A DNA stretch of 39,089 nucleotides from Rhodospirillaceae bacterium (GTDB taxonomy: Bacteria; Pseudomonadota; Alphaproteobacteria; TMED109). The notes beneath the pieces were generated by a model. That model was given only the letters and a program-made list of their open reading frames with translations, was not told where the DNA came from and did not search any database. A program made the position numbers and the translations under genes. Shown piece after piece: positions 25,251 to 34,816 of the stretch (positions are counted from its first letter, which is position 1; each line of letters begins with the position of its first letter). The stretch is taken from the NCBI GenBank assembly GCA_902614225.1, contig CACMKJ010000005.1:1-39089 (forward strand), given 5' to 3'.

Positions 25251-26207
25251 TTAAAAGTGAGAGTAGCCTCCAGAAAAAGCTTTGCCATCTAATAAAAATT
25301 TTTTTTCTTTTGTAAATTTTCCTATAACCGAAACTTTTACTTTTTTAATTTTTCCAACTTTTTTTACAAACTCTAAATTTTTTTCACTTACAGAAAAAGC
25401 TAACTCATAATCATCTCCTGCGGTTATCAAATCATTCAATGATATATGTTTTCTCTTTAATATTGTTTTCGCTTTTAAGGATATAGGAATTTTACTTGAA
25501 CTTATTTCTATTCCACATTCAGAGTTCGATGCTAATTTAAAACTGTCAAAAATTAAACCATCTGATATATCTACACAAGAAGAGACCTTGTGACTGATCA
25601 TTCTAATAAAATCATTTCTTATCGGTGGATTAATAAACTTTTTAATGAAATAATTTTTTTGTAAATTTTTACTTTCTTTTTTTTTCTTCAATAAGATATC
25701 TAAACCAATCTTAGCATCACCTATATTTCCAGATATACAAAGTAACTCATCAGGCTTAGCTCCACTTCGATGTAAAAAGTTTTTTCTAAAACCTTCCCCT
25801 ATAACCGTAATTGAAAAAGATATTTCTCCTGATGATGAACATAAATCACCTCCTGCTAAAAAAGCATTAGTTTTTTTCAAGGCTTTGCTGATGCCCTTTT
25901 TTAAACTTATAAGTAGTTTTGTTGAAATATTATTTTTATTTAATGTTATAGAAATAAAAATACAATATGGTTTTGCTGCCATGGCAGACAAGTCACTGAT
26001 AGCAGCTAATATTGCACGATTAACTCCATATGAAATACTAATATATTTTGGACAATGAACTCCATATATAAAATTGTCAACACTAACAACTAAGTTTTTA
26101 TTTTTCAAATTTTTTAATACTGCTGCATCATCTGATAAATTTAATGCTTCTTCAAAATTTTTAGATAGTGGTTTAAAATATCTATTAATTATAAAACTTT
26201 CATCCAT
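25251..26207 (-). CDS. thiL: thiamine-monophosphate kinase
   Basis: Phosphorylates thiamine monophosphate to thiamine diphosphate. The PurM/ThiL-type fold is seen from 'LSDDAAVL', 'VVSVDNFIYGVHCP', 'NRAILAAISDLSAMAAKP', 'FLAGGDLCSSSGEISFSITVIGE', 'CVDISDGL' and 'TAGDDYELAFSV'. It is 318 aa, normal for ThiL. The usual GGDT motif reads GGDL here. It overlaps nusB by 8 bases; the nusB-thiL pairing is widespread. Confidence 0.94.
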   Translation of the reverse strand: MDESFIINRYFKPLSKNFEEALNLSDDAAVLKNLKNKNLVVSVDNFIYGVHCPKYISISYGVNRAILAAISDLSAMAAKPYCIFISITLNKNNISTKLLISLKKGISKALKKTNAFLAGGDLCSSSGEISFSITVIGEGFRKNFLHRSGAKPDELLCISGNIGDAKIGLDILLKKKKESKNLQKNYFIKKFINPPIRNDFIRMISHKVSSCVDISDGLIFDSFKLASNSECGIEISSSKIPISLKAKTILKRKHISLNDLITAGDDYELAFSVSEKNLEFVKKVGKIKKVKVSVIGKFTKEKKFLLDGKAFSGGYSHF

Positions 26208-26640
26208 ATTTTGGTTTTCTAATATTTTTGGCTATATTATCTAAAATTCCATTTATAAATCCTGTATTTCTTTTATCTAAATATTGATTTGCTATTGATA
26301 CATATTCATTAATAATGACTTGTAAAGGTATTTTCTCATAACTGATTAATTCATATATTGCCAAACTTATTATAGCCTTCATAGTTAAATCCACTCTATC
26401 AATTAACCAGTTTTCTGATAAATTACGTTCAATTATCTTAGTGATTTTTTCCTCATTTTGATGAACTCCTACAACCACCTTTTTTAAAAAATTAGTATCA
26501 TATTTTTTTTTATAATTTTTAAATTCTTTTATTCTATAACTACAAAACTCTTCTAAAATTTTGTTTACGTCTTCTTTAGAAAAAAAAAATTGGAATACAG
26601 CTTGAACAGCAATTTTTCTAGTATTTCTTCTAATTTCCAT
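26200..26640 (-). CDS. nusB: transcription antitermination factor NusB
   Basis: An all-helical RNA-binding protein that pairs with NusE (S10) at boxA in rRNA antitermination. At 146 aa it has 'RNTRKIAVQAVFQFFFS' at the N-terminus and the C-terminal signature 'IPLQVIINEYVSIANQYLDKRNTGFINGILDNIA'. It overlaps ribH upstream by 11 bases, the typical ribH-nusB coupling. A 10-base A/T homopolymer encodes the Phe run in 'QFFFSK'. Confidence 0.95.
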   Translation of the reverse strand: MEIRRNTRKIAVQAVFQFFFSKEDVNKILEEFCSYRIKEFKNYKKKYDTNFLKKVVVGVHQNEEKITKIIERNLSENWLIDRVDLTMKAIISLAIYELISYEKIPLQVIINEYVSIANQYLDKRNTGFINGILDNIAKNIRKPKYG

Positions 26641-27070
26641 CTGTATATTTTGCTTTTAAGCTCAGCTGATTGATACAAGCTAAAGCCGCCACTTTTCCTT
26701 TTCCTACGCTTTTATTAGCAATTGTTTTAGACCTAATTAACGCTTGATTATAGTTTTCGACTGTTAATATTCCATATCCAATTGCAAAACCTTCTAATGA
26801 TATATTCATTAATGCTCTTGCACTTTCACTGCAAACATAATCGTAATGTGAAGTCTCACCTCTGATGACGCATCCCAATGCTATATAGCCATCAAACTTA
26901 TATTTACAGAAAGTTATTATTGATGGAATCTCAAATACACCTGTAACAGTTTCAAGATGGCAAAATAAATTATGTTTTTCTACTTCTTCTTTAGTTTCAC
27001 TAACAAGATTTTCAAATATTTCTTGATAATAATTACTACCAACTATTAAAATACTTTTTTTTTTATTCAT
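26630..27070 (-). CDS. ribH: 6,7-dimethyl-8-ribityllumazine synthase
   Basis: Condenses 5-amino-6-ribitylaminouracil with 3,4-dihydroxybutanone 4-phosphate, the penultimate step of riboflavin synthesis. Hallmarks: 'VTGVFEIPSIITF', 'YIALGCVIRGETSHYDYVCS' with the catalytic His in 'TSHYD', and 'IGYGILTVENYNQAL'. The length, 146 aa, is normal. It overlaps ribBX by 8 bases and nusB by 11. A 10-A run occupies codons 3-6. Confidence 0.96.
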   Translation of the reverse strand: MNKKKSILIVGSNYYQEIFENLVSETKEEVEKHNLFCHLETVTGVFEIPSIITFCKYKFDGYIALGCVIRGETSHYDYVCSESARALMNISLEGFAIGYGILTVENYNQALIRSKTIANKSVGKGKVAALACINQLSLKAKYTDGN

Positions 27071-28175
27071 ACCTTAATTCCTTATGCCCTACTATTTTTA
27101 AATCAAAACCTTGCAATCCTATAATTGCTTTTTTTGAATTAGTTAAAAGTACCATTTTTCTAACTCCTATATCTCGTAAAATTTGTGCACCTACACCATA
27201 CTCTCTAAACTCTTGACTTTCTGTATTATCATTTTCTTTTTTATCCTTATTCCATTCAAATGTGCTTCTATTATCTTTTATTATAACAATAACACCTTTA
27301 TTAATATTTTGCATTTCTTGCATTATTCTATTTATAGATACATCCTTTTCATTTTGATTATTTTTTGACAAAATACCTTGAAAAATATCACTAATATAAT
27401 TAAATTTTTGCACTCTTACTAAAACCTCATCTTCTTCAACAATATTTCCTTTCACTAATGCAAAATGTTCTGTGTTATCAATTAAATTTGAATAACAAAA
27501 AAATTTAAAGTTTCCAGCTATCCTAGTAACCAACTGATCAGTATATTTTATTTTTACTATAGGATCATTTTTGACTCTCCATCTTATTAAATCTTCTATA
27601 GTTGCAATGTTAATATTATGAGATTTACAAAACTTTTTTAAATCATCAAGTCTAGCCATACTTCCATCATCATTCATAATTTCACAAATAACTGCAGCTG
27701 GTTTTAAACCAGCAAGTCTAGTAATATCTACAGCTGCTTCAGTATGACCAGCTCTAGATAATACACCACCATCTCTAGCGATAAGTGGGAAAATATGGCC
27801 TGGTGTACTTATATCTTCTTTGCTTTTGTTTTCATCTATCGCTGTTTGAATAGTCATAGATCTGTCAGCTGCTGATATTCCTGTTGTAATACCTTCTTTA
27901 GCTTCAATAGATGTTGTAAAGGCAGTATCAAATTTACTTGAGTTTCTTCTATCCATCTTTTTAAGATCTAATTCTTTAGCTCTATGTTTTGTAAGAGCAA
28001 GACATATTAGACCCCTTCCATATTTTGCCATAAAATTAATAATATCAGGCGTTATTAGTTGAGCAGGAAAAATTAAATCACCCTCGTTTTCTCTATTTTC
28101 ATCATCAACTAAAACAAATAATTTTCCATTTCTGGCATCTTCAACAATTTTTTCTATATTTGAGAGTTTTAACAT
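27063..28175 (-). CDS. ribB: RibBX: 3,4-dihydroxy-2-butanone 4-phosphate synthase with degenerate GTP cyclohydrolase II-like domain
   Basis: Residues 1-205 form a complete RibB domain: 'VLVDDENRENEGDLIFPAQ', 'GLICLALT', 'FTTSIEAKEGITTGISAADR', 'TPGHIFPLIARDGGVLSRAGHTEAAVD', and 'VICEIMNDDGSMARL'. This makes the four-carbon unit for RibH. The remaining 165 residues align in outline with GTP cyclohydrolase II, including the late 'VLLTNSKKAIIGLQGFDLKIVGH', but the three zinc cysteines expected after 'LVRVQ' are missing, and so is the GRNIG-type catalytic segment. The cyclohydrolase half should therefore be inactive, as described for alphaproteobacterial RibBX proteins, and a separate ribA should exist elsewhere. 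Confidence 0.93.
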   Translation of the reverse strand: MLKLSNIEKIVEDARNGKLFVLVDDENRENEGDLIFPAQLITPDIINFMAKYGRGLICLALTKHRAKELDLKKMDRRNSSKFDTAFTTSIEAKEGITTGISAADRSMTIQTAIDENKSKEDISTPGHIFPLIARDGGVLSRAGHTEAAVDITRLAGLKPAAVICEIMNDDGSMARLDDLKKFCKSHNINIATIEDLIRWRVKNDPIVKIKYTDQLVTRIAGNFKFFCYSNLIDNTEHFALVKGNIVEEDEVLVRVQKFNYISDIFQGILSKNNQNEKDVSINRIMQEMQNINKGVIVIIKDNRSTFEWNKDKKENDNTESQEFREYGVGAQILRDIGVRKMVLLTNSKKAIIGLQGFDLKIVGHKELRYE

Positions 28176-28179
28176 AATC

Positions 28180-28770
28180 TTACTTTATTTTTTTAATATT
28201 ATTGTCGATGTATCTAGCTAAAATATCTATTTCTATATTTACTATATCATCTTTTTTTATACTACCTAACGTTGTGACTGCAGAAGTATGAGGAATTATG
28301 CTAACGGAAAAGCTTTTTTCTTCAACATCATTCACTGTAAGTGAAATTCCATCTATTGCTATTGATCCTTTTTTACAAACATATTTTTGCAGGTTATGTG
28401 GTAATTCAAAAGTTAATTCTGATGACTTTTTTAATACTCTTTTTCTAAGTAGTTTAGTTGTATCATCAATGTGACCTGTAACAATGTGACCACCTAACTC
28501 ATCACCTACTTTCAATGACTTTTCTAAATTTAATTTAGTTCCTTCTTTCCAATTTATTGCATTAGAAACATTTAAAGTTTCTTCCGACACATTTACCGCG
28601 AAACTTTTATTTTTCTTATTGATTACTGTTAGACAAATACCTGAGCACATAATAGAACTTCCGATTTTAACTTCTGACAAGTCAATATCACTTTCTATAG
28701 TGTATTCATTACTTTTTTTTTCTTTAATATTTTTAATTATTCCATAATTTGTAGCTATTCCTGTGAACAT
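28180..28770 (-). CDS. ribE: riboflavin synthase, alpha subunit type
   Basis: Dismutates two lumazines to riboflavin. The 196-residue protein is an internal duplication of the lumazine-binding barrel: repeat 1 has 'MFTGIATNYGII' and 'CSGICLTVINK', repeat 2 has 'GHIDDTTKLL' and 'KGSIAIDGISLTVND'. 'GDELGGHIVTGHID' joins them. It starts 3 bases after ribD and ends 4 bases before ribBX, so the rib genes form one tight unit. Confidence 0.96.
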   Translation of the reverse strand: MFTGIATNYGIIKNIKEKKSNEYTIESDIDLSEVKIGSSIMCSGICLTVINKKNKSFAVNVSEETLNVSNAINWKEGTKLNLEKSLKVGDELGGHIVTGHIDDTTKLLRKRVLKKSSELTFELPHNLQKYVCKKGSIAIDGISLTVNDVEEKSFSVSIIPHTSAVTTLGSIKKDDIVNIEIDILARYIDNNIKKIK

Positions 28771-28773
28771 TTA

Positions 28774-29868
28774 TTACCTATGCCATTTTTTTATATTTTT
28801 ATTTATCCAAATTTCTAACTTTTCATTACTTAAGTCAACTGTATTAAAAAGTTCAAAATCATCAATATTTTTTATTTTATCAACTACATTTAGAGACTCT
28901 TTGCCCGTAAATTTATTAGATCTATAAAAATAAATTATATCAATTAAATCTTTATTTAAAAAAGAAGTTGCTATTTTAGATCCACCTTCTAGTAAAATAG
29001 ACTTTATTTTACTATTCTTAATGTTTTTAAGAAAAGCATCTAGACAGAGGTTATTATTATTATCTAATTTTATTTCATTTATAGTTACCCCCAAAGATAA
29101 TAATTTTTTATATTTCACTTTATTTGTAATTTTTTTTGTAAAAATTATGAGTGGATTTTTTTTAAGGTTTTTAAACAAATTACTTTTTGGGTTTATAGTC
29201 AGGTTTTTATCAAAAACTATCCTATGATTATTTTGCTTATATCCAAAAATTCTAATATCTAGTGATGGGTTATCTGATAACATGGTATTAGTACCAACCA
29301 TAACAGCATCATAAAGACTTCTAATTTGATGAACATGCTCTCTTGAAAATTTTGAGGTAATCCATTGATTTTCAGTTATTGCATTTGTAATATTACCATC
29401 TAAGGATACTGCCATTTTTAAACCTATCATAGGTCTATTATTAAAATAAATGTTAAGCTGTGAATAATTTATTAAAAAATTTTGAAGTGAAATTTTTTTT
29501 AAAACAACATTTATACCTTTTTTAACCAATTCATTGTAACCTTTTTTGTAGGTAAATGGGTTAGGATCGAGTGCTCCTATAACTACTTTTTTAATTCCTG
29601 AATTAATAATTATTTTTGTGCATGAAAAACGATTATCAGATAAATTACAAGGTTCTAATGTTATATAAATTGTAGAACCCACTGCTTCTTTACCAGCCAT
29701 TTCAATAGCATTTTCTTCTGCATGAGGTCTACCATTTGCAGATGTAGAACCAATGCCTACTACTTTATTATTATTTACCAGTATGCAACCAACAGCAGGA
29801 TTTTTTCCAGTATTTCCTAGGGACCAAAATGCTTGGTAAAATGCAGAATTTAACCAAAATGTATCCAT
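28774..29868 (-). CDS. ribD: bifunctional diaminohydroxyphosphoribosylaminopyrimidine deaminase / 5-amino-6-(5-phosphoribosylamino)uracil reductase
   Basis: Second and third steps of riboflavin synthesis. The N-terminal zinc deaminase (1-145) has 'PHAEENAIEMAG' (His49, Glu51) and the cysteine pair in 'LEPCNLSDNRFSC' (Cys74, Cys83). The C-terminal reductase (about 150-364) begins 'RPMIGLKMAVSLDGNIT' and includes 'DAVMVGTNTMLSDNPSL' and 'ILLEGGSKIATSFL'. It is 364 aa, normal for RibD. The segment between the zinc cysteines departs from the common SHHGRTPP pattern but keeps the spacing. Confidence 0.95.
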   Translation of the reverse strand: MDTFWLNSAFYQAFWSLGNTGKNPAVGCILVNNNKVVGIGSTSANGRPHAEENAIEMAGKEAVGSTIYITLEPCNLSDNRFSCTKIIINSGIKKVVIGALDPNPFTYKKGYNELVKKGINVVLKKISLQNFLINYSQLNIYFNNRPMIGLKMAVSLDGNITNAITENQWITSKFSREHVHQIRSLYDAVMVGTNTMLSDNPSLDIRIFGYKQNNHRIVFDKNLTINPKSNLFKNLKKNPLIIFTKKITNKVKYKKLLSLGVTINEIKLDNNNNLCLDAFLKNIKNSKIKSILLEGGSKIATSFLNKDLIDIIYFYRSNKFTGKESLNVVDKIKNIDDFELFNTVDLSNEKLEIWINKNIKKWHR

Positions 29869-29873
29869 AATAA

Positions 29874-30332
29874 TTATTTTTTATGGTCTTTTAATTCACC
29901 CAAAAAATTCTCAAAGTCTTGTACTTCACGAAAGTTTTTATAAACAGAAGCAAATCTCACATAAGCTACTTGATCTATTTCAGATAAAGACTCCATTACT
30001 AATTGTCCTATCATATGAGATGGAATATCTATTTCGCCTGAACTTTCTAATCTTCTTACTATACCACTAATTAACTTTTCAACTCTTTCAGTGTCAACTT
30101 TTCTTTTTCTTAATGCAGTTAAAATTGAGTTGGCTAATTTATCTCTATTAAATACTGCTCTTTTGCCATCTTTTTTTATTACTGTCAAATCTCTTAATTG
30201 TACTCTTTCAAATGATGTAAACCTTGAGCCACACGCTGGACAAAGCCTTCTTCTCCTTATTGCTGACCCATCCTCAGTAGGCCTTGAATCTTTTACTTGA
30301 GTTTCAGTATTGTTACAAAAAGGACACTTCAT
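29874..30332 (-). CDS. nrdR: transcriptional repressor NrdR
   Basis: A zinc-ribbon/ATP-cone repressor of ribonucleotide reductase genes, 152 aa. The zinc ribbon is 'CPFCNN' and 'CPACGSRF' around '[19 protein letters not shown]'; the ATP-cone starts at '[18 protein letters not shown]' and ends with '[20 protein letters not shown]'. It sits between the glyA part of the fusion gene and ribD, as in most alphaproteobacteria. I see no NrdR box in the window. Confidence 0.97.
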   Translation of the reverse strand: MKCPFCNNTETQVKDSRPTEDGSAIRRRRLCPACGSRFTSFERVQLRDLTVIKKDGKRAVFNRDKLANSILTALRKRKVDTERVEKLISGIVRRLESSGEIDIPSHMIGQLVMESLSEIDQVAYVRFASVYKNFREVQDFENFLGELKDHKK

Positions 30333-30338
30333 GCTAAG

Positions 30339-32030
30339 TCATAAGTAAAGAGGAAATTTATTGCACAAATCAAAAACTTTACTTCGCACTAATTCTGCAG
30401 TTTTTAATATTTCATCATCAGATTTTTTTAAGGAATCAATTACCTCACTTATAAGATTTCCAATATATTTAAATTGTTCCTCCTTAAACCCTCTTGTAGT
30501 TCCTGCTGCAGTCCCAATTCTTATTCCTGATGTAACGAAAGGAGACTTATCGTCAAATGGAATAGAATTTTTGTTGCAAGTAATACCTGCGTTGTCTAAA
30601 GCCTTTTCTGCTAATTTACCAGTGACTTCTTTATTACTCAAGTCTATCAATAACATATGACAAGATGTTTCTCCTGATATCACTTCAAAATTATGATGTT
30701 TTAAAGAACTACAAATGGCTTTGGCATTTAAAAGAGTTTGTCTGCTATATTCTTTGAAGTCATCCGATAATGCTTCCTTAAATGCAGCAGCTTTAGCTGC
30801 AATGACATGCATAAGTGGTCCTCCCTGTAGCCCAGGGAATACTGCTTTATCTATTAACATTCCTAAATCTTCATTATTGCTAATTATAATACCACCCCTT
30901 GGACCTCTTAAAGTTTTATGAGTTGTAGATGTACAAACATCAGCATGGGGTATCGGGTCAGGATATACTTTACTTGCAATTAGGCCAGAATAATGTGCCA
31001 TATCTACTAAAAGGTAGGCTCCTACTTCATTAGCTATTTCTCTAAAAAGCTTGAAATCAATTTTTGAAGAATATGCTGACGCGCCTGCTATAATCATTTT
31101 TGGCTTATATTTTTTACTTAATAATCTAACTTCATCATAATCAATTTTTCCGTTATCTTTTTTAACACCATAATGTACTGAATTAAAATATTTTCCTGAT
31201 TGATTAGGTCCTGCTCCATGAGTTAGGTGGCCTCCTGCCGATAAAGACATTCCTAGAATAGTATCTCCTGGCTTCAACAGAGCTAGGAAAACTGCTTGAT
31301 TGGCTTGTGACCCTGAATTAGGTTGTACATTGGCCCAATTGCATCCAAATAACTGCTTTAATCTATCTATAGCTAAATTTTCTGCTACATCTACAAACTC
31401 ACATCCACCGTAATACCTTTTTCCAGGATATCCCTCTGCATATTTATTAGTTAAAACAGACCCTTGATACCTCATAACATTTCTGGATGCAAAATTTTCA
31501 GAAGCTATAAGTTCAATTGTATATTTCTGTCTATTTAATTCATTAAGCACTGCATTTTCTAAATCTATGTCTTCATTATGTACAGTTTTCTTTTCTATCT
31601 TTTCTAACCTATTAATATGTCTTTCTCCCTCAAACTCTGTATTCAAAAAAGCATCCACGCATTTATTGGCACATTGCAAGTCTATGTTCCTTGCTCCCAA
31701 AGCAATTATGTTTGCATTATTATGTTTTCTAGATTGTATTGCCATTTCCTCATTACTACATAGAGCAGCTCTAATGCCTTTAAATCTGTTAGCTGCAATA
31801 GAAATACCTATTCCTGTACCACATAAGGCAATTCCTTTTTTAACATTTCCTTTTAGAATATTTTGAGCTAGTGCCTTTCCATAATCTGGATAATCAACTG
31901 CTTCTTCACTATTAGTACCTAAATCTAAAACTCCATATCCATTTTCTTCAAGATTAAGTTTTATTTTCTCTTTAAGCTGAAATCCAGCATGGTCAGAAGC
32001 TATTGCAATTTTTTCTTTAACATTATCCAT
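30339..32030 (-). CDS. glyA: RpiB-GlyA fusion: ribose-5-phosphate isomerase B + serine hydroxymethyltransferase
   Basis: One uninterrupted 563-codon frame. Residues 1-148 are a full RpiB: '[16 protein letters not shown]', the catalytic '[26 protein letters not shown]' region (Cys70) and '[13 protein letters not shown]'. After a linker of fewer than 10 residues, residues about 154-563 are a full SHMT: '[14 protein letters not shown]', '[14 protein letters not shown]', '[12 protein letters not shown]', '[12 protein letters not shown]', and the PLP lysine in '[12 protein letters not shown]' (Lys372). SHMT makes glycine and methylene-THF from serine; RpiB interconverts ribose- and ribulose-5-phosphate. 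In relatives these are usually adjacent genes. Both active sites look intact. The start has an upstream AAGGA-type ribosome site, and the gene is 49 bases after the AGCS symporter. Confidence 0.95.
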   Translation of the reverse strand: MDNVKEKIAIASDHAGFQLKEKIKLNLEENGYGVLDLGTNSEEAVDYPDYGKALAQNILKGNVKKGIALCGTGIGISIAANRFKGIRAALCSNEEMAIQSRKHNNANIIALGARNIDLQCANKCVDAFLNTEFEGERHINRLEKIEKKTVHNEDIDLENAVLNELNRQKYTIELIASENFASRNVMRYQGSVLTNKYAEGYPGKRYYGGCEFVDVAENLAIDRLKQLFGCNWANVQPNSGSQANQAVFLALLKPGDTILGMSLSAGGHLTHGAGPNQSGKYFNSVHYGVKKDNGKIDYDEVRLLSKKYKPKMIIAGASAYSSKIDFKLFREIANEVGAYLLVDMAHYSGLIASKVYPDPIPHADVCTSTTHKTLRGPRGGIIISNNEDLGMLIDKAVFPGLQGGPLMHVIAAKAAAFKEALSDDFKEYSRQTLLNAKAICSSLKHHNFEVISGETSCHMLLIDLSNKEVTGKLAEKALDNAGITCNKNSIPFDDKSPFVTSGIRIGTAAGTTRGFKEEQFKYIGNLISEVIDSLKKSDDEILKTAELVRSKVFDLCNKFPLYL

Positions 32031-32079
32031 AATTGATCCTTATAATTAAATTACAGTTGTTATGATAAATATCAATTGT

Positions 32080-33573
32080 TTATTCACTAAATTTAATGTT
32101 TAAATATTTATTTAGTTCTTTTTTAACCTTTGATGCTAGCAAATAAACACCCACAATATTAAATAAAGCCATTAAAAACATCATAGAGTCAGATAGATCA
32201 ATTACTGCTCCAATGCTTAAACTAGATCCAAAAATTACAAATAAACAATAAATGAGCTTAAAAATATTTTCATTATTTTTGCTTTTACCAAATAAATAAG
32301 TCCATGATTTTAAGCCATAATATGACCAAGATATCATTGTAGAGAAAGCAAATAATATCGCAGCAATTGCTAAAATATAGGGAAAAAACGAAATGTCTTT
32401 TTCAAATGCTCTTGAGGTTAACTCTATTCCACCTAAACCTTCACTCTCTAAATGCATACCAGTAATTATTATAACTAGAGCAGTCATAGTACATATGATT
32501 ACAGTATCTATAAATGGTTCCAATAATGATACAAATCCTTCTGTTACTGGGTAATTTGTTTTAACAGCTGAGTGCGCAATAGGTGCCGATCCTAAACCTG
32601 CTTCATTAGAAAAAGCTGCTCTTCTAAAACCTTGAATTAGTACACCTACAAAGCCACCAGCAACTCCTTCTCCAGTAAAAGCACCATTTATTATAAGTTT
32701 GAAAGCATCAAAAATTAAATTATAGTTTATGATTATAATTATCAAGGCTGCAGTAAAATAAACCAGTGCCATGAAAGGTACTAATTTTTCTGTTACTTTG
32801 GCAATACTCTTTATGCCTCCTATTATTACAGCTCCTAATAATACAGCCATAATTAGACCATAAAGCCACGCTTTATCTGAAAAAAAAGAAGTTTCTCCCC
32901 CTGTAATATTTAAAAATTGCTGAAAAGATTGATTAGCTTGGAACATATTCCCACCACCTAAAGCACCACCTATACAACAAATGGAAAAAAATATAGCTAA
33001 ATATTTTCCTAAATTTGCCAATCCTATTTCTTTTAGTCCAGCTGAGAGATAATACATAGGTCCTCCAGATACTGACCCATCCTCATTAATTACTCGATAT
33101 TTTACACCTAAAGTACATTCGCAAAACTTTAGTGACATTCCAAGTAAACCTGCTACTATCATCCAAAAAGTTGCTCCAGGCCCACCTAGGCTAACAGCTA
33201 TAGCTACACCTGCTATATTTCCCAACCCTACTGTAGCAGCACATGCTGTCCAAAGAGCTTGTTTGTGTGATACCTCTCCAGGTGCATTTTTTTCATTAGA
33301 CCTAAATATTTTAATTGCTGTTCCGAAATGCCTAATATTTACAAAACCAAAATATATGGTACAAAATACAGCTGCTACTATAAGCCAAACTACAATAAGT
33401 GGTACTTTTATACCCTCAAAAATTTCTACCGAGAAAAAAACTATACTTACCACTAAAGCAGATACTGGATTTAAAATTTCATTTATTTTTTCATCTATCT
33501 GAAAGGCATGAGATGAGAAAGTAAAGCTAATCGCTGTAGTCACGATAAGGAAAATAGAAAGAAATTTTCTCAT
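32080..33573 (-). CDS. sodium:alanine/glycine symporter, AGCS family
   Basis: A 497-residue polytopic transporter (about 10-11 membrane segments) of the amino acid:cation symporter family (AlsT/DagA type). Recognisable segments are '[21 protein letters not shown]', '[23 protein letters not shown]', '[11 protein letters not shown]', '[23 protein letters not shown]' and '[10 protein letters not shown]'. A hydrophobic N-terminal stretch ending near 'SSHAFQ' resembles a cleavable signal, as in some marine members. Its ATG overlaps the hemA stop by one base (TAATG). Substrates are typically alanine or glycine; the context between hemA and glyA favours glycine, but this is inference. Confidence 0.93.
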   Translation of the reverse strand: MRKFLSIFLIVTTAISFTFSSHAFQIDEKINEILNPVSALVVSIVFFSVEIFEGIKVPLIVVWLIVAAVFCTIYFGFVNIRHFGTAIKIFRSNEKNAPGEVSHKQALWTACAATVGLGNIAGVAIAVSLGGPGATFWMIVAGLLGMSLKFCECTLGVKYRVINEDGSVSGGPMYYLSAGLKEIGLANLGKYLAIFFSICCIGGALGGGNMFQANQSFQQFLNITGGETSFFSDKAWLYGLIMAVLLGAVIIGGIKSIAKVTEKLVPFMALVYFTAALIIIIINYNLIFDAFKLIINGAFTGEGVAGGFVGVLIQGFRRAAFSNEAGLGSAPIAHSAVKTNYPVTEGFVSLLEPFIDTVIICTMTALVIIITGMHLESEGLGGIELTSRAFEKDISFFPYILAIAAILFAFSTMISWSYYGLKSWTYLFGKSKNNENIFKLIYCLFVIFGSSLSIGAVIDLSDSMMFLMALFNIVGVYLLASKVKKELNKYLNIKFSE

Positions 33574-34793
33574 TACACTTTTTTCTTATTTAATTTTAGA
33601 TTTGACCAAACTTTTTTAATTGAGTCAATAAAGTAATTAATCATCTCTGTGTTATGTAAAGGAGTAGGAGTAACTCTCAGCCTTTCGGTTCCTCTGGGAA
33701 CAGTTGGATAATTAATAGGTTGAACATAAATATTATATTCTTTTAAAAGTAAATCAGAAGCTTTTTTGCATAAATCTGGATCACCGACTAGAATTGGTAT
33801 TATATGACTATTATTTTTGATTATTGGTATGTCAGTATCCACTAACTTTTGTTTAAGTTCTTTAACTGCTTCTTTATGCTTAAGTCTTTCTGTGCTACTA
33901 AACTTTAAATGCTTAACTGACTCAATTGCTCCGGCTGCTATTGTTGGGGGGATTGAAGTAGTAAAAATAAAACCTGATGCGAAAGATCTAACTGTATCGA
34001 CTAAATACTTATTCCCTGTAATGTAACCTCCCATAACACCATATGCCTTGGCTAAAGTACCCTCTATTATGTCAATATGATTGCTTATTCCTAACTCTTG
34101 TGAAATACCACCACCCCTATTTCCATACATACCAACCGCATGAACTTCATCTAAATAAGTTAATGCATTATAGTTTTTTGCAATCTCTGCTATGTTTTCA
34201 ATTGGAGCAATATCACCATCCATAGAATATACAGATTCGAATGCGATAATTTTAGGAGTGTCTTTATCTAATTCCTTTATTTTCTTTTGAAGATCCTCTA
34301 CATCATTATGCTTAAATATAACTTTTTTTGCACCACTAGCCCTAATACCTTGTATCATAGAAGAATGATTTAACTCATCTGAAAATACATAACAATTTGG
34401 AAGTGTTGAAGCCAGAGTTGACAATGTAGCTTCATTTGAAATATAACCTGATGTAAATAATAATGCGGATTCTTTATCATGAAGATCTGCTAATTCTTTT
34501 TCTAATAAAACATGATAGTGTGTAGTACCCGAAATATTTCTAGTGCCACCAGAACCGGCGCCACAAGTATCTAATGCTTTTTTCATCGCATTTATTACAT
34601 TAGTATTTTGCCCCATTCCTAAATAATCATTACTACACCAGACTGTTACGTTTTCTATTACTTCATTTTTATCATTATATTTTGTAGCATTTGGGAAATT
34701 CTGGACATTTCTTAATATATCAATAAATACTCTATACCTTCCTTCGTTCTTAATAGTATTTATAGTTTCTTCAAAATATTTTTCGTAATTCAT
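33573..34793 (-). CDS. hemA: 5-aminolevulinate synthase
   Basis: Condenses glycine with succinyl-CoA to give 5-aminolevulinate, the first step of tetrapyrrole synthesis in alphaproteobacteria. The track starts upstream at 34847; the ATG at 34793 ('[15 protein letters not shown]') has a strong GAGGGG ribosome site and gives 406 aa, the normal length. Motifs: '[11 protein letters not shown]', '[19 protein letters not shown]', '[14 protein letters not shown]', '[12 protein letters not shown]', the PLP lysine in '[14 protein letters not shown]' (Lys249), and '[16 protein letters not shown]'. It is followed by an amino-acid symporter that may supply glycine. Confidence 0.97.
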   Translation of the reverse strand: MNYEKYFEETINTIKNEGRYRVFIDILRNVQNFPNATKYNDKNEVIENVTVWCSNDYLGMGQNTNVINAMKKALDTCGAGSGGTRNISGTTHYHVLLEKELADLHDKESALLFTSGYISNEATLSTLASTLPNCYVFSDELNHSSMIQGIRASGAKKVIFKHNDVEDLQKKIKELDKDTPKIIAFESVYSMDGDIAPIENIAEIAKNYNALTYLDEVHAVGMYGNRGGGISQELGISNHIDIIEGTLAKAYGVMGGYITGNKYLVDTVRSFASGFIFTTSIPPTIAAGAIESVKHLKFSSTERLKHKEAVKELKQKLVDTDIPIIKNNSHIIPILVGDPDLCKKASDLLLKEYNIYVQPINYPTVPRGTERLRVTPTPLHNTEMINYFIDSIKKVWSNLKLNKKKV

Positions 34794-34797
34794 CTTT

Positions 34798-34803
34798 CCC
34801 CTC
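34798..34803 (-). promoter_or_regulatory. Shine-Dalgarno GAGGGG deciding the hemA start
   Basis: GAGGGG on the minus strand lies 4 bases before the ATG at 34793 and supports that start over the upstream in-frame codon at 34847, which would overlap the SDR gene. Confidence 0.75.
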
Positions 34804-34816
34804 AGATTAATCTTGA

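Noticed and set aside
28771-30338. FMN riboswitch expected near riboflavin genes
   Set aside because: All gaps between nrdR, ribD, ribE and ribBX are 3-6 bases or overlaps; no space for an aptamer exists in the cluster.
32031-32079. Glycine riboswitch before the glyA fusion or the AGCS symporter
   Set aside because: The 49-base gap is too short and lacks the aptamer motifs; the symporter itself overlaps hemA.
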